Positions 25,279 through 35,195 of a stretch of DNA of 64,000 bases are shown here, one piece after another. The translations under genes were made by a program, and so were the position numbers. The notes beneath the pieces were generated by a model. It ran no database searches, was not told the DNA's origin, and worked only from the letters and a program-made list of their open reading frames with translations. Each line of letters starts with the position of its first letter. Within the stretch, counting starts at the first letter, position 1. Source of the stretch: Azonexus fungiphilus (GTDB lineage Bacteria > Pseudomonadota > Gammaproteobacteria > Burkholderiales > Rhodocyclaceae); contig NZ_RBXP01000017.1 in NCBI RefSeq assembly GCF_003634965.1, positions 170,438 to 234,437 on the forward strand. The letters run 5' to 3'.

Positions 25279-25707
25279 ATGCCCCGCATCAAGATCGCCT
25301 TGCCCGAGAAGTTCGTCTTCAGCACCGAAATCCCGATCTACATCCAGCACATCAACTACGGCCACCACCTCGACAACGCCGCGCTGCTGATGCTGGTCGC
25401 CGAGGCGCGGGTGCGCTTCTTCAAGCATTTCGGCTGGAGCGAGCTCGATGTCGGCGGGCCCGGCATCGTCGTCGCCGACGTCGCCGCCCAGTACCGTTCC
25501 GAAGCCTTCCACGGCGAGACGCTGGTGATCGCCTTCGCCGCCGCCGATTTCCACGATTACGGCTGCGACCTGGTCTGGCAACTGAACGACCAGGCGAGCG
25601 GCCGCGAGGTGGCGCGCGGCAAGCACGGCATCGTCTTCTTCGACTACGCGACGCGCAGCAAGGTCAAGGTGCCGGCGGTATTCGCCGAAAGGATGGCCGG
25701 CGCATGA
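25279..25707 (+). CDS. Acyl-CoA thioesterase, hot-dog fold (4HBT/YbgC-like)
   Basis: 142 residues, the size of a single hot-dog domain. Visible: IYIQHINYGHHLDNAALLMLVAEARVRFF, which aligns with the YbgC-type active-site strand and central helix, though the usual catalytic Asp is replaced in an NYGHHLDN context. Hydrolyses acyl-CoA thioesters by family inference; the substrate is unknown. It overlaps the start of the radical SAM gene (ATGA), so the two are coupled. Confidence 0.78.
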   Translation: MPRIKIALPEKFVFSTEIPIYIQHINYGHHLDNAALLMLVAEARVRFFKHFGWSELDVGGPGIVVADVAAQYRSEAFHGETLVIAFAAADFHDYGCDLVWQLNDQASGREVARGKHGIVFFDYATRSKVKVPAVFAERMAGA

Positions 25708-26588
25708 TCCCGATCCGCTACGTCGAGCCGGTGTTCCGGCCGCCGTCGGAAGCCGAATCGCTGATCCTGCCGGTGACCGACGGCTGTTCGTGGAACCAGT
25801 GCACCTTCTGCGAGATGTACACCGCGCCGCAGAAGAAATTCCGCGCCCGCGACGAGGCCGAGGTGCTGGACAGCATCCGCGCCACCGGCGAACGTTACGG
25901 CAGCGACATCCGCCGCGTCTTCCTGGCCGACGGCGACGCGCTGGTTTTGCCGACGAAACGGCTGTTGACCGTGATCGAGGCGATTCGCAGCCACCTGCCG
26001 GCGGTGCGGCGGATTTCCAGCTACTGCCTGCCGCGCAACCTGAAGAAGAAAAGCCAGTCGGAGATCGACGAACTCGCCGCCGCCGGGCTTTCCATGGTCT
26101 ATGTCGGCGCCGAATCGGGCGACGACGCGGTGCTCGCCGCCGTCAGCAAGGGCGAAACCTTCGACTCCACCGTCGATGCGCTGAACAAGCTCGGCGCCGC
26201 CGGCATCAGCCGTTCGGTGATGATCCTCAACGGCCTCGGCGGGCGCGAACTGTCGCGCCAGCATGCGGAAAACTCGGCGCGCCTGGCCAACGCCACCCAG
26301 CCGGAATACCTGGCGACGCTGGTGGTCAGCTTTCCCAAGGGCGAACAGCGGCTGCGCGCCGGTTTTCCCGGCTGGGAGCCGTTGACCCAGCCTGAACTGT
26401 TCGCCGAGATGGAGACTTTCCTCAGCGGCCTGGAACTCAAGCGCACCGTCTTTCGTTCCGACCACGCGTCGAACTGGCTGATCCTCAAGGGCACGCTCGG
26501 CGCCGACAAGGATCGCCTGCTCGCCCAGGTGCGCCAGGCCATCGCCGGCGAGGCGAAGCTGCGCCCGGCCTGGGCGCGCGGGCTGTAA
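25704..26588 (+). CDS. Radical SAM protein of unknown substrate
   Basis: 294 residues. The cluster-binding motif near residues 30-38 is CSWNQCTFC, a C-x4-C-x2-C spacing rather than the classic C-x3-C-x2-C. Other radical SAM barrel features are ADGDALVLPTKRLL, YVGAESGDDAVLAAVSKG (the GAESG element) and MILNGLGG. No auxiliary cysteine cluster was seen. Function unknown; coupling to the thioesterase gene may be meaningful but is not evidence of substrate. Confidence 0.82.
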   Translation: MIPIRYVEPVFRPPSEAESLILPVTDGCSWNQCTFCEMYTAPQKKFRARDEAEVLDSIRATGERYGSDIRRVFLADGDALVLPTKRLLTVIEAIRSHLPAVRRISSYCLPRNLKKKSQSEIDELAAAGLSMVYVGAESGDDAVLAAVSKGETFDSTVDALNKLGAAGISRSVMILNGLGGRELSRQHAENSARLANATQPEYLATLVVSFPKGEQRLRAGFPGWEPLTQPELFAEMETFLSGLELKRTVFRSDHASNWLILKGTLGADKDRLLAQVRQAIAGEAKLRPAWARGL

Positions 26589-26590
26589 TC

Positions 26591-26635
26591 TGACGGTCGA
26601 CGCGGTTTTTGCCGGTTTTTTGCCGTCGACCGTGA
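26591..26635 (+). repeat. Inverted pair of the dispersed GTCGAC/A-tract element between convergent genes
   Basis: ACGGTCGACG (26593-26602) and CGTCGACCGT (26624-26633) are exact inverse complements. Between them lie two T-tracts with GCC (CGGTTTTTGCC and GGTTTTTTGCC). The pair sits exactly between the stop of the radical SAM gene and the stop of the MFS gene, so it may also fold as a bidirectional terminator-like hairpin. Confidence 0.7.
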
Positions 26636-26638
26636 ACC

Positions 26639-27844
26639 TCAGACCTTGCCGACGCGCAGCGCGGTGAAGATGGCCAGCGCCTGGAAGATGGCGATGCCGA
26701 GCAGCACGCCGCTGAAATTGCCGCTGTCCATCAGCCGCCCGAAAATCAGCGGCGCCGTCGCCAGACCGAGGTCGAGCCCGGAATAGACGAAGCCGTAGAT
26801 GCGCCCGAACGCCGCCTGGCCGAAGCGCGCCGTCGCCGCGCGGCGCACCAGCAGGTCGCGCGAGGGACCGGCGACGCCGGTGCAGAAACCGATCAGGCCC
26901 ATCAGCGGCAGGATGCTCCAGGCCGGCGGCAGGCCGCTGGCGAGCAGCAGCGCGAACAGCGCGGCAAGGCCGAGAGCACCGGCGATCAGCCCGTCGTGCG
27001 CGTTCTTCTGCGCCAGGAAGCCGCCGAGGACGATGCCGGCGGCGCCACCGAGCAGGTAGGTGGACAGCGCCGTCGCCGCGCTGGCCAGGCTGAAGGCGTA
27101 GAGCGCCTGCAGGATCGGCGTGGCGAAGTTCTGGATGGCGCCGAAGGCGGCGGTGATCAGGAAGAAGAACAGGAAGCACAGCCAGACCGCCGGCACGCGC
27201 AGGAAGGCGAGCGGCGGCACGGCCTCGCCGCCGGGCTTGGCGGCGTGTTCGGCGAGCGGGTCGGCGATCGCCTGGCGGCGCCAGGTCAACACGCCGAGGG
27301 CGACGACGGCGACGACGCTGGCGCCGAGCGCCGCCTCGCGCCAGCCGGCAACGGCGGCGATGCCGGTCATGAACACCGGCGCCGCTGCCCAGCCGAGGTT
27401 GCCTGACAGCCCATGCACCGAGAAGGCGTGGCCGAGGCGCGGCTGCGAGACGCGCCGGTTGAGCACCGTGAAATCGGCCGGATGGAAGACGCTGTTGCCC
27501 AGCCCGGCGAGCGCCGCGGCGGCAATCAGCCAGGCCAGGCCGCTGGCGAAATGCAGCGTGATGCCGGCGAGCACGAAGCAGCAGATGCCGGCAAACAGCA
27601 CGCGGAAGGCGCCGAAGCGGTCGACGAAGAAACCGGCGGCGGCCTGGCCGATCCCGGAAATCACGAAGAAGACCGTCATCGTCACGCCGACGGCGGTGAA
27701 GCTGAGGCCGAACTCGGCCATCAGCCACGGGAACAGCGGCGGCAGCAGGAGGTGGACGAAATGCGAAACGCCGTGTACGAAACCGATCAGCGCGATCGTC
27801 TCGAGGTCGCCGGCGGCGGGGCGGGGCAGGGTGTCGGTAGTCAT
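26639..27844 (-). CDS. Major facilitator superfamily transporter
   Basis: 401 residues with twelve hydrophobic segments. The N-terminal half includes the GFFVDRFGAFRVL loop 2-3 motif of the MFS, and VLNRRVSQPRLGHAFSVHGLSGNLG follows transmembrane segment 4. The opening HGVSHFVHLLLPPLFP resembles fosmidomycin-resistance-like exporters. Substrate unknown. The AraC regulator gene starts 90 bases away in the opposite direction and is the likely controller. Confidence 0.85.
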   Translation of the reverse strand: MTTDTLPRPAAGDLETIALIGFVHGVSHFVHLLLPPLFPWLMAEFGLSFTAVGVTMTVFFVISGIGQAAAGFFVDRFGAFRVLFAGICCFVLAGITLHFASGLAWLIAAAALAGLGNSVFHPADFTVLNRRVSQPRLGHAFSVHGLSGNLGWAAAPVFMTGIAAVAGWREAALGASVVAVVALGVLTWRRQAIADPLAEHAAKPGGEAVPPLAFLRVPAVWLCFLFFFLITAAFGAIQNFATPILQALYAFSLASAATALSTYLLGGAAGIVLGGFLAQKNAHDGLIAGALGLAALFALLLASGLPPAWSILPLMGLIGFCTGVAGPSRDLLVRRAATARFGQAAFGRIYGFVYSGLDLGLATAPLIFGRLMDSGNFSGVLLGIAIFQALAIFTALRVGKV

Positions 27845-27933
27845 CTCGGGGTCGGGGTGGATTTTGTTATGGCGACCAGTTTAAACAGCCGGCGCATTGA
27901 CGCAAACGCGATATTCCGACAAAAATTATCGCA

Positions 27934-28725
27934 ATGCTGACAACCCTGCCTTTCGACCCCCTGCCGCGGCGCGCCCCGACCGCCACCGAACCGCTCACCG
28001 TCAACCTGCGTCGCCTGCCGGCCGACGTCCACGTGCCGGCGCACAGCCACGACTGGGCGCAGCTCGCCTTTCCGCTGCGCGGCGCCCTGCGCATCGCTGC
28101 CGCCGGCATGGCCTGGCTGGTGCCGGCCTTCCGCGCGGTGTGGATTCCGCCGCACATTGAGCACGAGGTGGTGATGCTCGGCCAGGTCGAGACGCGCACC
28201 GTGAACATTACCGTCGACGCCGCGCCGCTACCGCTTGACGCCTGTTCGGTGGTCGAAGTCTCCGATCTGATGCGGGCGCTGATCGAGGCCCTGAGCGGGC
28301 TCGGCGAAGGCGAAAGCCTGCGCCGCCAGCAGATGATCGCGTTGCTGCTCAGCGAAATCGGCCGCGCGCCGCCACTCTCGCTCGGCCTGCCGCTGCCCCG
28401 CGACCGCCGCCTGCAGGCATTGTGCGGCGCGCTTTTCGACGATCCCGCCGACAACCGCCCGCTGGCCGACTGGGCGGCCCGCGTCGGCGCCAGCGAACGA
28501 ACGCTGGCGCGCCTTTTCGCCGACGAACTGAAGATGAGCTTCGGTGCCTGGCGCCAGCAACTGCGCCTGGCCCGCGCCCTCGACCTGATCGGCCGCGGCC
28601 GCCCCAGTGGCGAAGTCGCCGCCGAACTCGGCTACGCCAGCCCGGCCGCCTTCTCGGCGATGTTCAAACGCGCCTTCGGCGTGCCGCCGGGGCAATTCAT
28701 GCGGAGTCGGGAAAGGGCTGGGTAG
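27934..28725 (+). CDS. AraC family transcriptional regulator
   Basis: 263 residues. An N-terminal cupin-type sensing domain (VHVPAHSHDWAQLAFPLRG, WIPPHIEHEV) is followed by a C-terminal double helix-turn-helix (VGASERTLARLFADEL and SGEVAAELGYASPAAFSAMFKRAFGVPPGQF). Such short cupin/AraC proteins typically act on a neighbouring exporter gene in response to a small molecule. Divergent from the MFS gene, which is the probable target. Confidence 0.9.
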   Translation: MLTTLPFDPLPRRAPTATEPLTVNLRRLPADVHVPAHSHDWAQLAFPLRGALRIAAAGMAWLVPAFRAVWIPPHIEHEVVMLGQVETRTVNITVDAAPLPLDACSVVEVSDLMRALIEALSGLGEGESLRRQQMIALLLSEIGRAPPLSLGLPLPRDRRLQALCGALFDDPADNRPLADWAARVGASERTLARLFADELKMSFGAWRQQLRLARALDLIGRGRPSGEVAAELGYASPAAFSAMFKRAFGVPPGQFMRSRERAG

Positions 28726-29025
28726 GAGGTTGGGGCTGATTGACTGTTGTCGGCCAATACCTGTCATTGGAAATTCATGCTCAACAGCGGAAGTCGATTT
28801 GAATGGCATAATGGCATATAAATGGGACCCGGGAGACATTCTTCCGCACGGTGAAGCTGCAACGAAATCTTTACCTTTCCAAAATGACCATAGAAATGTT
28901 TTCGAGGGACTGGTTTTGTGTGGAAACCTAGTCATGGCAGCTCACGCTGCCTGCGGCTTTCGCCGCACTCTCGGGAAGGGGAAATCTCTTTTGTTCATTA
29001 CCTTTTGGACAGCGACTTGACTTGT
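28726..29025. other. 300-base AT-richer spacer with no convincing gene
   Basis: Base composition drops sharply after the AraC gene. A 69-codon frame from the ATG at 28811 (MAYKWDPGDILPH...) lacks a good ribosome site and recognisable homology, and the segment CTCACGCTGCCTGCGGCTTTCGCCGCAC is locally self-complementary. It probably belongs with the adjacent lipoprotein as acquired DNA. Confidence 0.4.
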
Positions 29026-29622
29026 ATGAAGCTCAATCCCATCGCACTACTTTTTTTCCTTGTTCTTCTATCTGGCTGTGTGACCACGTCAAATTTGCCA
29101 AAGAACGAACCAGCAATGGTTTCGCCCCAAGAAACTGTGTTCGTGATCGGTGTGCAGCCACGCTATCGTGTCGCGTTGGCTAAGGGCAGGGTAGACGGAA
29201 CAAAGTGGAGCCGAGATTCTTTTTCGGTTGCCACCACAAACTCATTTCCAGACGATGGATACATAGTTGTGAAGGTTCCTTCTCTGTCTCCGCCGGAATG
29301 GTATGGAATTGCTCAGATACTTCCAGAAGGGATTGGCGTGTTGGCTCCCCGGTACATGCCTTGCATTGGACAAGGCGTTGTGGCATTCCAGGCGCCTTCG
29401 GGAAAAATTGTCTATGTCGGCGACATTGAATACAAGCGAGAGGGCGACAAGCTGAAGTTCAACTATGCCTGGAGACCTGAGGCGGCGAAGAAATTCGTTT
29501 CGTCTAGCTACAGTGCACTTTCTGATCGCCTGGAACTGTCGGAAGGAAGCATTTTCACCGAAAGTAGCACGACGTGTGATCCGACAACGATCTACGTACA
29601 AATCACTAGAACCTCGCGATAA
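29026..29622 (+). CDS. Putative lipoprotein of unknown function
   Basis: 198 residues. The N-terminus is a typical lipoprotein signal peptide with lipobox LLSGC (Cys about residue 18), so the mature protein is probably lipid-anchored in the envelope. The rest has beta-rich sequence (VFVIGVQPRYRVALAKGRVDG, GKIVYVGDIEYKREGDKLKFNY) with no recognised family. Codon usage is much less G/C-biased at third positions than in neighbours, which suggests recent acquisition. Confidence 0.7.
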   Translation: MKLNPIALLFFLVLLSGCVTTSNLPKNEPAMVSPQETVFVIGVQPRYRVALAKGRVDGTKWSRDSFSVATTNSFPDDGYIVVKVPSLSPPEWYGIAQILPEGIGVLAPRYMPCIGQGVVAFQAPSGKIVYVGDIEYKREGDKLKFNYAWRPEAAKKFVSSSYSALSDRLELSEGSIFTESSTTCDPTTIYVQITRTSR

Positions 29623-29721
29623 CCGGTCTATCCCGATTGAACGTCCACTTCACCAAGGCGGGAACTTCCGCTTTGGGTCGATAACTGCCCGTATCCTCCT
29701 TCGTCAGATGCAACGCCCCGC

Positions 29722-30117
29722 TCACTCATCCCGCGCCAGCGTCAGCGCTGCCGAGTTGATGCAGTAGCGCAGGCCGGTCGGGGCGGGGCCGTCGTCGAAG
29801 ACGTGGCCGAGGTGGGCGCCGCAGCGGTGGCAGGTGACTTCGGTGCGGAGCATGCCGAAGCTGCGGTCGACGTGCTCGTCGATCAGGTTTTCGTCGTTCG
29901 GGCTGTGGAAGCTCGGCCAGCCGCAGCCCGAGTCGAACTTGGCTTCGGAGCGGAAGAGCGGCGCGTCGCAGCAGACGCAGCGGTAGGTGCCGGCCTCGTG
30001 GCAGTCCCAGTAAATGCCGGTGAAGGCGCGTTCGGTGCCCTTGCGGCGGGTTATCTGGTACTGGAGTTCGTCCAGTTGCTCGCGCCATTCGGCGTCAGTC
30101 TTGTCGATTCTGGTCAT
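29722..30117 (-). CDS. msrB: Peptide-methionine (R)-S-oxide reductase
   Basis: 131 residues. Reduces methionine-R-sulfoxide in proteins using thioredoxin. Visible: the zinc-binding pairs CVCC and CHRC, the core motifs [19 protein letters not shown] and GHVFDDGP, and the catalytic cysteine in [10 protein letters not shown]. It fits with the KatG, AhpC and DegQ genes elsewhere in the window as part of general oxidative-damage defence, but no shared control is visible. Confidence 0.95.
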   Translation of the reverse strand: MTRIDKTDAEWREQLDELQYQITRRKGTERAFTGIYWDCHEAGTYRCVCCDAPLFRSEAKFDSGCGWPSFHSPNDENLIDEHVDRSFGMLRTEVTCHRCGAHLGHVFDDGPAPTGLRYCINSAALTLARDE

Positions 30118-30187
30118 GGTTTTTCCTCGATTTTCCGGGTGGACCGTGAAACTGGGCTATGATTCAACCATTCCCGAGGAAGTGCAA

Positions 30188-30883
30188 ATGAACCCGAATC
30201 CATTGACCGAGGCCGATCTCGACCGGCTTGAAGAATTGCTCGAGGCAGAAGTTTTCGGCGAGGAGGCGATGCGCCTCGACGAAGCGCAGGCGCTGATCTG
30301 CGCCGTGGTCAGCAGTCCCGAGCCGATCCAGCCGGCGCTGTGGCTGCCGGAAGTGCTCGGCCCCGGCGCCGAGAAGAGCAACGATCCGGTGGTCGGCGAG
30401 ACGGTCGAACTGCTGATGCGCCTGAACAACGACATCGCCAAGTCGCTGTTCGACGACGAGACGGTGTCGCCGATGCTCTATCCGCTCGAGGAAGACTCCG
30501 AAGACTACGATTTCGCGGCCTGGGCCGATGCCTATGTCTATGGTGCCGGGCTCGGTGGCGACTGGTACGACCTCGCCGGCAAGCATGCCGACGACCTGTC
30601 CGAGCTGCTCGAGCCGATGTTCATGCTCAACGGCATGCTCAAGGAAGATGCCGAGAAGAACGGCGAGCGCTGGTTCAACCCGGCCGAGGAAGAGCGTCTG
30701 CTGGCCGACATCCAGGACAACCTGCCGGTGATCGTGCAGACGCTGTACAACTTCTGGCGCGCCAAGCGCGGCGGCGCCACGGTGCAGCGCGACGAGCCCA
30801 AGACCGGGCGCAACGATCCCTGTCCCTGCGGCAGCGGCAAGAAATTCAAGCAATGTTGCGGTCGACCGGACAAATTGAACTAA
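30188..30883 (+). CDS. UPF0149/YecA-type protein with C-terminal SEC-C zinc motif
   Basis: 231 residues. A helical UPF0149 domain (about 1-200, with [17 protein letters not shown]) is followed by a C-terminal SEC-C metal-binding motif [14 protein letters not shown] near the end. SEC-C motifs coordinate zinc and in SecA and related proteins contact SecB and ribosomes. The role of UPF0149/SEC-C proteins is not settled; involvement in protein handling is an inference. GAGGAA precedes the ATG by about 8 bases. The final codons overlap a copy of the dispersed element. Confidence 0.82.
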   Translation: MNPNPLTEADLDRLEELLEAEVFGEEAMRLDEAQALICAVVSSPEPIQPALWLPEVLGPGAEKSNDPVVGETVELLMRLNNDIAKSLFDDETVSPMLYPLEEDSEDYDFAAWADAYVYGAGLGGDWYDLAGKHADDLSELLEPMFMLNGMLKEDAEKNGERWFNPAEEERLLADIQDNLPVIVQTLYNFWRAKRGGATVQRDEPKTGRNDPCPCGSGKKFKQCCGRPDKLN

Positions 30884-30890
30884 AACCGCC
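30858..30890 (+). repeat. Dispersed GTCGAC/A-tract element at the 3' end of the UPF0149 gene
   Basis: GCGGTCGACCGG followed after about 10 bases by CTAAAACCGCC. It spans the stop codon and sits directly before the terminator hairpin. Confidence 0.5.
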
Positions 30891-30905
30891 GACCGGCAAC
30901 GAAAC

Positions 30906-30938
30906 AAGGGCCAGCTTGCTGCTGGCCCTTGGCTTTTC
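30906..30938 (+). terminator. Rho-independent terminator after the UPF0149 gene
   Basis: A perfect 10-bp stem AAGGGCCAGC / GCTGGCCCTT with loop TTGCT, followed by GGCTTTTC. The T-run is short but the position after the stop is right. Confidence 0.7.
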
Positions 30939-30949
30939 TGGTGCCCGCG

Positions 30950-31132
30950 TCAGCGGCCGTAGCGCTGCTTCTGCTCGAAGGCGACGGCGCGCTTGAGGTA
31001 GCGGGTGAAGGCCTTCATCCCGTCGGGATTGTTGCTGTAGCCCTGTTCCTGGACTTCGGCGTCGAGGATGGCGTCGAGTTCGGGCGGGAAGGAGATGGCC
31101 GGGTAGCGGGTTCTGCGCTTGGCTGCTTTCAT
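30950..31132 (-). CDS. Small basic protein of unknown function
   Basis: 60 residues (MKAAKRRTRYPAISFPPELDA...). Basic, no signal or membrane segment. The pattern of a short basic start, then PAISFPPELDAILD, then a tail ending KRAVAFEQKQRYGR resembles small DNA-binding or antitoxin-like proteins, but I do not recognise a family. The ribosome site is weak, and a longer frame starting at 31237 exists but looks less natural. Divergent from katG. Confidence 0.5.
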   Translation of the reverse strand: MKAAKRRTRYPAISFPPELDAILDAEVQEQGYSNNPDGMKAFTRYLKRAVAFEQKQRYGR

Positions 31133-31291
31133 GGCTGCTATAACGAAAAGGGGAAAAGTTGCGGACTCTACCCCTTGCCGCCGGATTTTCCAATTCGTCC
31201 GATAGGCAGGCTTGATGATCATCATTGGATTAACCAAATGGAGATCGCGGTTTGATTTGCATAAGCTATCTTCACCGTAACAGCCCGTTAA

Positions 31292-33526
<2,235 letters not shown>

Positions 33527-33545
33527 GCGACGCCTGAACCGGCTG

Positions 33546-33572
33546 GGGCCTGCGCGATGCAGGCCCTTTTTT
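33546..33572 (+). terminator. Rho-independent terminator of katG
   Basis: GGGCCTGC (33546-33553), loop GCGAT, GCAGGCCC (33559-33566), then six T. Perfect 8-bp GC-rich stem, 20 bases after the katG stop. It lies before the 3' end of the convergent gene. Confidence 0.92.
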
Positions 33573-33586
33573 CTGGAGACGCCGCT

Positions 33587-34285
33587 TCAGAACTCGCGGA
33601 CGATGCCGAGGCTGGCAACGCGTTCGCCGTCGCAGCGGCCGAGTGCAGCGGAGAGCTTGAGGCCGTCGGCAAGGCGGTAGCGCATCCCGGCCTGCCGTCC
33701 CGGGCGCTGGTGTTCGGCGCCGTAGGTTTCCAGCGTCAGGGTCAGCGTTTCCGCCAGCGGCAGCTCGCTGCCGAGGCCCCAGGTGTTGCGGCGCAGGTTC
33801 GGCCCGGCCTGGTGCACGTGGCTGCGGCCGAGATTGGCGTGTATCAGCGCGCCGCCGTCGAGCTGCCAGCTGAGCAGCAGGCCGAGCGTCTCGCCGCGGT
33901 TGCCGGGGGCATGCGCGGCATGTTCGCGCTGCCGGCTGTAAGCGAGGCCGGCCGAAACGCCGCTGGCGAGGACCAGCGGTACCCATTTCAGGGCCAGGCT
34001 GGTGCTGCGCAGGCTCTCGTCGGGCGAGGCCGCGTGGTCGCGGGTCCGCGCCAGACCGAGGGAAATCTCGACGTCGTCGACCGGCACGTAGCCCGCTGCC
34101 AGATCGAAACCGCGCGTGCGGCCGGCCCGGCTCCAGCCGAATTCGACCTTGCCGTCGCCGCGCGTCAGCGCGCCGGCGTCGTCCACCACCATCGGCCGCT
34201 CGGCCGCCGCCTCGCCCCCGAACAGCAGCGCCGGCAGCAGCAGGGCGAGCGCCGGCAGGCGCGGGCGCCGTTGTCCAGGATTCAT
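33587..34285 (-). CDS. Putative outer-membrane beta-barrel protein of unknown function
   Basis: 232 residues from the ATG at 34285. A signal peptide (LPALALLLPALLFGGEAAAERP) leads into a repetitive alternating sequence (VEFGWSRAGRTRGFDLAAGYVP, ISLGLARTRDHAA, GLAYSRQREHAA) typical of short barrel strands, ending with a terminal aromatic residue (GIVREF). Role unknown. Convergent with katG. Confidence 0.7.
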   Translation of the reverse strand: MNPGQRRPRLPALALLLPALLFGGEAAAERPMVVDDAGALTRGDGKVEFGWSRAGRTRGFDLAAGYVPVDDVEISLGLARTRDHAASPDESLRSTSLALKWVPLVLASGVSAGLAYSRQREHAAHAPGNRGETLGLLLSWQLDGGALIHANLGRSHVHQAGPNLRRNTWGLGSELPLAETLTLTLETYGAEHQRPGRQAGMRYRLADGLKLSAALGRCDGERVASLGIVREF

Positions 34286-34372
34286 GGTCACCCCCGTTGT
34301 TTTTTTGTTCGGGCGACATGCTAACACCGCACAATCCATTAAATGTGAAAAAAGCGTCAAAACGCCAGGTGG

Positions 34373-34404
34373 AATTTGCCCGGATTTTGCGGTCGACCGT
34401 CAAA
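34373..34404 (-). repeat. Dispersed GTCGAC/A-tract element upstream of the SMUG-type gene
   Basis: On the minus strand: TTTTGACGGTCGACCG, then CAAAATCC and GGGCAAA. It lies in the spacer between the divergent barrel gene and the glycosylase gene, close to where promoters should be. Confidence 0.65.
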
Positions 34405-34446
34405 AGCTTGGGATAATCGCGCTTTCCCGTTTTTTCGACGCCACCG

Positions 34447-35175
34447 ATGACTTCCATTGCCACCCAGCTTGTCGACGCCGCGCGCACGCTTTCCGCGCAG
34501 GTCGATGCGATGCGCTTCGCCGCCCCGGCCAGCCATGTTTACAACCCGCTCGACTACGCCTGGCCGGTGCATCGGGCCTACCTGGAACGCTATGGCGACG
34601 GCAGGAAGAAGGTCGTTTTCCTGGGCATGAATCCGGGGCCCTTCGGCATGGCGCAGACCGGTGTGCCCTTTGGCGAGATCGCCGCGGTGCGCGACTGGCT
34701 GGGCTTGTCGGGGGCGGTCGGCAAGCCGGCCCGGGAGAATCCGCGCAAGCCGGTGGACGGCTTCGCCTGCAAGCGCGGCGAGGTCAGCGGCCAGCGCCTG
34801 TGGGGCCTGTTCCGCGAACGTTTCGGCACACCCGAGGCCTTCTTCGCCGAGCATTTCGTGGCCAACTACTGTCCGCTGGTGTTCTTCGACGACGGCCGCA
34901 ACCTGACTCCGGACAAGCTGCCGGCGGCCGAGGCCGGTCCCTTGCAGGCGGCGTGCGATGCGCACCTGCGGCGGATGGTCGAGGCGCTGCAGGCGGAATG
35001 GGTGATCGGGGTCGGTGCCTGGGCCGAGAAGCGGGCGATGCTGGCGCTGGCCGGTCTGCCGGTGCGCTTCGGCCGCATCCTGCATCCGAGTCCGGCCAGC
35101 CCGGCGGCGAACCGCGGTTGGGCGCCGGCGGCGAGCCGGCAGCTGGCCGAACTGGGAATCTGGCCGGCGGCCTGA
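34447..35175 (+). CDS. Uracil-DNA glycosylase, SMUG1-like
   Basis: 242 residues. Monofunctional glycosylase that removes uracil and oxidised pyrimidines from DNA. Visible: motif 1 GMNPGPFGMAQTGVPFGE (near residues 59-76) and motif 2 HPSPASPAANRGW near the C-terminus, both characteristic of the SMUG1 branch of the UDG superfamily. Residues NCPLVF-like YCPLVFFDDGRNLTP sit in between. Transcribed alone. Confidence 0.9.
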   Translation: MTSIATQLVDAARTLSAQVDAMRFAAPASHVYNPLDYAWPVHRAYLERYGDGRKKVVFLGMNPGPFGMAQTGVPFGEIAAVRDWLGLSGAVGKPARENPRKPVDGFACKRGEVSGQRLWGLFRERFGTPEAFFAEHFVANYCPLVFFDDGRNLTPDKLPAAEAGPLQAACDAHLRRMVEALQAEWVIGVGAWAEKRAMLALAGLPVRFGRILHPSPASPAANRGWAPAASRQLAELGIWPAA

Positions 35176-35195
35176 CGGCCGCCGGTAGTTGCCGG

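Noticed and set aside
30950..31237. 95-codon version of the small basic protein
   Set aside because: The extension upstream of MKAAKRR looks like non-coding AT-rich promoter sequence of katG and has no ribosome site.
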